From NCBI GenBank assembly GCA_025350445.1, contig JANXXV010001041.1, positions 1 to 12,971 on the forward strand: 12,971 nucleotides of DNA, written 5' to 3'. Shown one piece after another: positions 8,287 through 12,971 of the stretch. The stretch is from Bryobacteraceae bacterium (GTDB taxonomy: Bacteria; Acidobacteriota; Terriglobia; Bryobacterales; Bryobacteraceae). Below the pieces are notes generated by a model that worked only from the letters and a program-made list of their open reading frames with translations, did not search any database and had not been told where the DNA came from. The position numbers and the translations under genes were made by a program. How positions within the stretch are numbered: the stretch's first letter is position 1; each line of letters starts with the position of its first letter.

Positions 8287-8528
8287 GCTTCATAGCCCCG
8301 CTCGATCTCGCTGAGCATCTGCTCAATGCCGGCGCTCGGGAACGAGAGTTCGGCAGCGCGCCGGATGGCATTCAGCTTCATCTCAGGATCGTTCACCGGT
8401 TTGTGTGCGCGCGCCTCGCGGAGGGTGCGGCGCACCCACTCTCCAACCGTGAGGCCCTCGCGACTCGCGAGACTCTGGACGTCATTCATTTCCTGGTCAG
8501 GCAGCAAAACTTGAAGGCGCTTACTCAT
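8283..8528 (-). CDS. Ribbon-helix-helix antitoxin (VapB-like)
   Basis: An 81-residue protein starting MSKRLQVLLPDQEMNDVQSL. Residues 4-10 form a likely beta strand, followed by two helices (about 12-23 and 27-40, the latter VGEWVRRTLREARA), matching a ribbon-helix-helix DNA-binding domain. The C-terminal part (about 45-81) would wrap the toxin and block its active site. It should bind its own operator, and an inverted repeat lies directly upstream of the ATG. No Shine-Dalgarno sequence is visible before the ATG at 8528, and a TATACT -10-like box ends 6 nt upstream, so the mRNA could be leaderless. The stop overlaps the toxin start by 4 nt. It sits 60 nt behind the ceramidase-like gene on the same strand and may also receive read-through transcription. 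Confidence 0.87.
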   Translation of the reverse strand: MSKRLQVLLPDQEMNDVQSLASREGLTVGEWVRRTLREARAHKPVNDPEMKLNAIRRAAELSFPSAGIEQMLSEIERGYEA

Positions 8529-8530
8529 AA

Positions 8531-8551
8531 AGTGAGTATAGAACGCTCACT
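8531..8551. promoter_or_regulatory. Candidate toxin-antitoxin operator and -10 box
   Basis: A perfect 6-bp inverted repeat, AGTGAG (8531-8536) and CTCACT (8546-8551), with a 9-bp centre, lies 2 nt before the antitoxin ATG. A TATACT hexamer on the minus strand (8540-8535) falls inside it. Binding of the antitoxin or its toxin complex would block RNA polymerase, the usual autoregulation of such modules. No good -35 box is seen. Confidence 0.55.
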
Positions 8552-8588
8552 CTATGAGGAGGGTCTGTATACCTCAACGCGACTCCTG

Positions 8589-9986
8589 CTAATCCGCAAC
8601 GGCGTGCAAGGCGGCGAGCGCCGCGGACACCAGCACATCCGCGGCCTCTTCGGAGAGCGGAGTGGTTTCCACTTCGTAGCCGCCGTGCGGAAAAGCTTCG
8701 CGGGTAGGGATATAGCCAAACCCGCCATTGCTGTACCCCGACACCAGAGTGTACGGGAATGGAGATTCAGCCTTGATACGCAGTCCGATCTCTGAGAATG
8801 GCTCGCCGGCAACGCTCACCAGCGCGGCGTCCCCAATTCGTATGACTTGCAAGGGCCATGGAATGGACGTCTTCCCGAAAACCAGCCGGGCGCGATCCGC
8901 CGCCATGCCTGCTTGCGTCGCGCGCGCGTTCGCATCGCGGACCTGTTGAACCGTGCCGCGCCGCTGCAGTTCGCTCAGTTCGCTGCGCCGCAACTGTGCG
9001 ATTCGCTCCATCTCATCGGGATCGGGTTGCAGGCGGGCCGGCAGATCCACCGTGGTGCTTTTCATCCGCAGCACCGTGGGTGGTTTCTCCACTGGAACTT
9101 CGTCGTAAAGCCCAATGCGGGCTCCGGATTCCTGAATGCCTCGAAGCTCCAGCCGCGTCGGCTGCGTATCGATGTTCCAAGCAAGCTTCGCGGCTTCGTG
9201 GCCCAGAATAGTGCCTAGACGGCGATATACTTTCAGATCGCCGGTGAACCCCCGCCGTGGACCCAGGTCCCCCGTTGCGCCTTGCAAGAACAGGCAAGCG
9301 CCGCCAAGCGATTCTTCCACTACCCGTTTCGCGGCACCGGGATAGTCCGGAGTAACAAACTCATTCTCCCAAGCCATCGTTGTCGGATGACAGGCATAGT
9401 GCAGGATGGTCGCGATCGGTTGCCCGACGGTCGTATCGAATCGCAGCAGCGACACGGTCCGATCCACCACTCCCGCCTCGTTGTGACCGACGAAAGTTCG
9501 CTGCTCACCGTCCTGAGAACGCCGGTTTACGTTGATATCGCACTCACCGAGCGCAATGCCAAACCGCGCGGGACGAAGCGTCCGCGACGCCTGCCAGACA
9601 GCGCCGGCGATCTGACCGGGAAGCGCCTCTATATACGACAGCGCCATATCCAGGCCTTCGCGAATCATCGGCAGCCGGAAAGTATTAGGGCCCGAGTGAG
9701 TATGGGTACAGGAAAATCGCACGCGATCGCGGCTCAGGCCCGCTGTCGCGCAAATCGCGGTCATAATCCTCTCGGTGACCGCCGTGTCGAAGCCGATCGC
9801 GTCGGCGTCCACAATGGCGAGGCGTTCACCGCCGCTTTGCAGCACCAAGGCCCGCGCCTGTAGAGGCAAGTCGTTTCCCCGGGAACGCTGATGCATTTGT
9901 GCGCCCCAGCCGCCTTGCGGGATGCCGGGAGCCGGGCTGATATCGGCAACGCCGGTGCCTGCTTGCAGTTGTTCGCTATCCGTCAT
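8589..9986 (-). CDS. Neutral/alkaline ceramidase N-domain-like protein
   Basis: A 465-residue protein whose fold matches the N-terminal domain of neutral ceramidases, zinc amidases that cleave ceramide to sphingosine and fatty acid. Seen: AGTGVADISPAPG (9-21), the zinc motif SCTHTHSGP (92-100), and a second zinc-type motif LHYACHP (195-201). In true ceramidases the nucleophilic serine lies in a GDVSPN-type motif; here the equivalent is ATGDLGPRRG (237-246), with Gly242 in place of Ser. It is also shorter than classical ceramidases (about 650 residues or more) and has no signal peptide. A different amide or ester substrate is likely. The ATG at 9986 is preferred as the family-like sequence begins there; an ATG at 10073, 1 nt after the upstream stop, would add 29 poorly coding residues. 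It follows the Tat glycosidase-like gene and precedes the antitoxin gene. Confidence 0.82.
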   Translation of the reverse strand: MTDSEQLQAGTGVADISPAPGIPQGGWGAQMHQRSRGNDLPLQARALVLQSGGERLAIVDADAIGFDTAVTERIMTAICATAGLSRDRVRFSCTHTHSGPNTFRLPMIREGLDMALSYIEALPGQIAGAVWQASRTLRPARFGIALGECDINVNRRSQDGEQRTFVGHNEAGVVDRTVSLLRFDTTVGQPIATILHYACHPTTMAWENEFVTPDYPGAAKRVVEESLGGACLFLQGATGDLGPRRGFTGDLKVYRRLGTILGHEAAKLAWNIDTQPTRLELRGIQESGARIGLYDEVPVEKPPTVLRMKSTTVDLPARLQPDPDEMERIAQLRRSELSELQRRGTVQQVRDANARATQAGMAADRARLVFGKTSIPWPLQVIRIGDAALVSVAGEPFSEIGLRIKAESPFPYTLVSGYSNGGFGYIPTREAFPHGGYEVETTPLSEEAADVLVSAALAALHAVAD

Positions 9987-10030
9987 GACTTTACCGGGCC
10001 CCCTCGCGGATCTGAGCGGCGATGTATCTG

Positions 10031-10060
10031 CTGTAACCGAGCCATCTGTAACCCACCCAT
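10031..10060. repeat. 15-bp imperfect tandem duplication
   Basis: CTGTAACCGAGCCAT (10031-10045) is followed at once by CTGTAACCCACCCAT (10046-10060), 13 of 15 identical. It lies between the two possible starts of the ceramidase-like gene. Confidence 0.75.
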
Positions 10061-10074
10061 CCGTGTCTGCCATT

Positions 10075-12414
10075 TTAGCCAAGAACCACAACTTCGTGGT
10101 CCAGTATCGAAGTGATTTCCAGCTCGGCAACACCTTGGCTCACGCTTACGGGCCGGCTGCCTCCAGCCACCAACAATCGAGCGGCACGCCCGCCGACGCC
10201 TTGGGGCAGCTTGATCTTCACCTTGATTGGCCCTACCGGAATGAGTTCCTCAACCGGAGCGCGCCAAGTGCCCGCGCTCGTCAGATTGACAAGATGCAAA
10301 ATCAACCGCCCCGGCTGCCGATACAAATGACAATCGATCAGACCGGGCCCTTCCACTGACAGCGGAATGCTATCACCGCCGATCCACCGGACGATGTTCG
10401 CCAGAAGGTCCCCATGGTCGGGGAGATGCTCCTTCGCATAGCGTCGATCCACATTCGCGGGCAGGAACGCAACGCGCGCGTTCCCGTGTTCGGAAAGCAC
10501 CAGTCCCGGCATGTCGGTCTTCGGTACGCGCATCCACGATGTCTCAGGCGGATACGTTGGGAACGGAGGGATGAAGGTCAGGGGAACAACCGCTCCGGAA
10601 TCCACCCGCAACGGCGCCAGCGTTCCGCCATACGCCATGATGTCCGTTTCTTCAAAGCCACGCAGCACCGGATGCCGCTTCCCCGTTACAGGCGGCTCAT
10701 CGCCGGCATTGGGTCCATTCACCTGTGCGCGGAGTTCAGGGCTCAGCCTCAGGTAGGTGTGTGCCTCAGGCAGAAAGCGATCGGCCGCGGCCCTTTGCTG
10801 CAAGCCCTGCCGCTGCTCTCGCATATTCGGTAGCTTCGGCGCGGGAGACGTGCGATGAGCGCGAAACAAATCGGCCAGTTCGAAGTCGGCGCGCCCGTCG
10901 CCCCATTCGTTGTATAAGCTGGTATCCCCCGTCGCGAATAGCGACCCGCCCTTCTGCACGAAGCGGCGGATGGCGGCGCATTGCTCACTGGAAAGCGCAC
11001 CCAGGTTCGGCAGAATCAATGCAGTAAGTTTTTCGCCCTCGCGTTCTATGGCATCAATGTGAACGGGTACATAGGGAATCCGCGCGCGCACCAGCGCATG
11101 CATGAATCCGCTATACGGAGCGTCCACCAACTCGGCTGCATCGTCACGGCCAAAGAAGTCGGTGTTCCGCTGCGACCACACCAGGCCCACGGATGCGACA
11201 GGCTGCCGGTCGATCATATACGGCTGATTGGCCTTGTACCAGTTCATCACCGGCACTGGAGTGGCGTACATTCGCCGGTCCTCGTGATAGGCGGCGATAA
11301 AGTGCCACCATGGCTGAATGCCGCCCGCCAGCCCATCGATCATCCACATGCGCCCTTCCGCCGCGGGCTTGCCCGCCAAGCGGTAATAGCCGGGGCCCGA
11401 TTCGTACATTGCCATGGATTCCGGCGCCAGCTTGTCCCATCCCAACAGGCCGTGGACGCGCTTTCCGGTATCGCCGTTCTGCTGAAAGCCCGTTTCATCG
11501 TCGCGCCGCTGATGGTCCAGCATCATGATGTGCGCACGCTTGCAGATCTCCGGCAGGTCCCGGAACGACCTTGCCTGCGCGGACACTGAGCCGCTGTTCA
11601 TCCCCGACCAGATACAGTCCGGGCCGCCCGCGGCCTGTGTGGTCTTGTTATTCAATTCCCAAAGTTCCGTGCGGCGGGCGTAGTTCCACAAAATCCAATC
11701 GCGGTATGCCTGATCGTCCCAATCCGCCCGTCGAGGTAGAGCCCCGCCTGTCTTCGCCCGGAACTTCTTTTGGCAGTTCTCGCAGTAACAGATGTTTTCG
11801 CGGCCCATGCCGGCCCAACTGTTATCGGTGATGCCCTCCGGATGAGATCGCTCGATGATCTCGCGCAGTACGTCCTGCAGGTAATCGTCGTAGTAAGCGC
11901 TGTTGATGCAGGTGATGTATTTGTCCGCGGCGCGGTATGGCTTGCCGTTGCTGTCCCGCGTAAACCAGTCCGGATGAGCTTCGAAGAAGTTTTCCGCGGT
12001 TCGGTTCGAATCCATGCGGGCCATTACAAAAACGCCGTCGTCATGGGCGGCTTTCGCAAGCTCGCCATAAAGATCGCGCCCGTTGAGAAACTCGGCTCGA
12101 TAGTGCAGCGGGAACTTGCTGGGGTAGTACGCGACAATTCCACCGGCATTGATGATGACGGCCTGCACCTGCGTTCGCTTCCAGTAATCCCGCCACCATG
12201 GGATGTCATAACGCACCGGATCCTTCTCGGTGATATTGGTTTGCCCCCAGCGGTAAGCGCGGCGATACCACGGCAACGCCGCATTGCCCGCGCTCGATTG
12301 CGCTTCCCCTTCTTGCATCAATCCCACACCACCCGCGGCGACGAGCGCATTGCCCAAATTGTTGCGCATAAAATCGCGGCGTGACGTCGCACCGGTCTCT
12401 GACCTTCCGTTCAT
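10075..12414 (-). CDS. Tat-exported glycoside-hydrolase-like protein (GH42/GHL6 style)
   Basis: A 779-residue protein. Residues 11-16 are SRRDFM, followed by a small hydrophobic stretch to about residue 33 and AQS near 38-40, a twin-arginine signal, so it is exported folded. The region from about 65 to 390 resembles a TIM-barrel of the GH42/hypothetical glycosyl hydrolase 6 type: MARMDSN (131-137), EAHPDWFTRDSNGKPY (145-160), ITDNSWAG (195-202), the cysteine cluster CYCENC (209-214), and MAMYESGPGYY (334-344). Asp197 and Glu338 are reasonable catalytic candidates, but this is inference. Residues about 404-520 (VGLVWSQRNTDFF, ALILPNLGALS, FVQKGGSLFATGD) look like a beta-galactosidase trimerisation (class I amidotransferase-like) domain, and the C-terminus is beta-rich. 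It starts 13 nt after the TonB receptor stop, so it likely acts on a glycan connected to that receptor. The specific linkage is unknown. Confidence 0.82.
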   Translation of the reverse strand: MNGRSETGATSRRDFMRNNLGNALVAAGGVGLMQEGEAQSSAGNAALPWYRRAYRWGQTNITEKDPVRYDIPWWRDYWKRTQVQAVIINAGGIVAYYPSKFPLHYRAEFLNGRDLYGELAKAAHDDGVFVMARMDSNRTAENFFEAHPDWFTRDSNGKPYRAADKYITCINSAYYDDYLQDVLREIIERSHPEGITDNSWAGMGRENICYCENCQKKFRAKTGGALPRRADWDDQAYRDWILWNYARRTELWELNNKTTQAAGGPDCIWSGMNSGSVSAQARSFRDLPEICKRAHIMMLDHQRRDDETGFQQNGDTGKRVHGLLGWDKLAPESMAMYESGPGYYRLAGKPAAEGRMWMIDGLAGGIQPWWHFIAAYHEDRRMYATPVPVMNWYKANQPYMIDRQPVASVGLVWSQRNTDFFGRDDAAELVDAPYSGFMHALVRARIPYVPVHIDAIEREGEKLTALILPNLGALSSEQCAAIRRFVQKGGSLFATGDTSLYNEWGDGRADFELADLFRAHRTSPAPKLPNMREQRQGLQQRAAADRFLPEAHTYLRLSPELRAQVNGPNAGDEPPVTGKRHPVLRGFEETDIMAYGGTLAPLRVDSGAVVPLTFIPPFPTYPPETSWMRVPKTDMPGLVLSEHGNARVAFLPANVDRRYAKEHLPDHGDLLANIVRWIGGDSIPLSVEGPGLIDCHLYRQPGRLILHLVNLTSAGTWRAPVEELIPVGPIKVKIKLPQGVGGRAARLLVAGGSRPVSVSQGVAELEITSILDHEVVVLG

Positions 12415-12427
12415 TGGTTTCCCGCTT

Positions 12428-12971
12428 CTAGAACACGTACTTCAGCGCCAGTTGCATGTTACGCGCGTCGTTCGATTTTCCGGTTACCAGTCCGAACGAA
12501 CCACTCGTGGGATCTGTAACCGGATTCAGCCAGTTGGGGTGGTTCAGGACGTCAAACATTTCAAACCGGAATTGTAAGGTCTGCGCCTCATGGATTTTGA
12601 TGTTCTTGCGAAGACCCATGTCCCAGCTCCAATAACCCGGACCGCGGAGAGTGTTGCGCAACTGCGTTCCGAAAGTGCCCGCCGCAGGCTGCGAGAATGC
12701 GGCTTTGTTGAACCAAACCGCGGAATTGGTAAACGGTGTGACGGTTGTGGACGAATCCCCGGATAGCGTCCAGAACTGGTTCCCGCTACCGGTACCGACG
12801 CCGGCGATATCCGCGCTGGTTCGAACGGAAAGCGGAACGCCGGACTGCGCCTGATTGATGCCCGATATTTCCCAGCCGCCAAGCGCCATTTGCAAGAGCC
12901 TGTTGTTGCTGTTCTTGAAGAATGGCATGTTGTAAATATAGTTCGCCACCAATACGTGAGGGCGATCGAAA
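12428..12971 (-). CDS. C-terminal part of an Oar-like TonB-dependent receptor (cut by window edge)
   Basis: The open frame enters from the right edge, and 181 residues are visible, starting FDRPHVLVANYIYNMPFF, a stretch very typical of the outer-membrane beta-barrel of Acidobacteriota TonB-dependent receptors with an N-terminal carboxypeptidase-regulatory-like domain. Further barrel strands follow: LLQMALGGWEISGINQAQSG, GLRKNIKIHEAQTLQFRFEMF and DVLNHPNWLNPV. It ends in LALKYVF, a terminal aromatic residue as expected for BAM-assembled barrels. A TTG at 12952 is only an internal codon, not a start. Such proteins carry large substrates, often glycans or peptides, over the outer membrane. The downstream Tat glycosidase-like and ceramidase-like genes suggest a glycan or glycoconjugate substrate. 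Confidence 0.93.
   Translation of the reverse strand, partial: FDRPHVLVANYIYNMPFFKNSNNRLLQMALGGWEISGINQAQSGVPLSVRTSADIAGVGTGSGNQFWTLSGDSSTTVTPFTNSAVWFNKAAFSQPAAGTFGTQLRNTLRGPGYWSWDMGLRKNIKIHEAQTLQFRFEMFDVLNHPNWLNPVTDPTSGSFGLVTGKSNDARNMQLALKYVF

Noticed and set aside
10981..12384. Two plus-strand open frames of about 200 codons opposite the Tat glycosidase-like gene
   Set aside because: Both mirror the coding frame of a convincing gene and lack recognisable motifs, so they are treated as shadows.

Overview
The window looks like chromosomal DNA from a GC-rich Gram-negative bacterium, most likely an Acidobacteriota member of the Solibacter/Bryobacter type. This is inferred from an Oar-like TonB-dependent receptor ending in ALKYVF, a Tat-exported glycosidase-like protein directly behind it, and the protein style in general. 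No rRNA, tRNA, CRISPR array or insertion sequence was seen. Apart from one amidohydrolase gene, every gene is on the minus strand, so the transcriptional order runs from high to low coordinates.

Right part (12971 to 8589, minus): a tight three-gene unit. It holds the C-terminal part of an outer-membrane TonB-dependent receptor, a large Tat-signal glycoside-hydrolase-like protein (GH42/GHL6 style, with a CxCxxC cluster), and a neutral-ceramidase-like hydrolase in which the usual nucleophilic serine position is glycine. The gap between the receptor and the Tat protein is 13 nt, and the last two genes may be translationally coupled. Together they suggest uptake and breakdown of a glycan or glycoconjugate. 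Directly behind lies a VapBC-like toxin-antitoxin pair (8528 to 7885, minus), with a palindromic operator over its start region and a TTGA gene overlap.

Middle (7850 to 5571): a plus-strand gene for a secreted ACMSD/amidohydrolase-2 family metal hydrolase faces away from a minus-strand MFS transporter of the anion:cation symporter type, with 72 nt between the starts. The pair may handle a small organic acid or lactone. A 389-nt gap without a convincing gene follows.

Left part (5181 to 1, minus): a surface-polysaccharide cluster. It contains a SAM-dependent methyltransferase, GDP-mannose 4,6-dehydratase (gmd), a Wzx-like flippase, a GT-B-like glycosyltransferase and the start of a membrane protein that runs off the window (possibly a polymerase or ligase). 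The last three are separated by 5 and 9 nt and are almost certainly co-transcribed. The cluster would make a GDP-4-keto-6-deoxymannose-derived sugar, assemble and possibly methylate a repeat unit, and flip it across the inner membrane.

No clearly new multi-gene system is evident. The most interesting points are the serine-less ceramidase-like protein paired with a Tat glycosidase and a TonB receptor, the tandem duplication and tiny overlapping ORF at that ceramidase gene's start, and the architecture of the toxin-antitoxin promoter.
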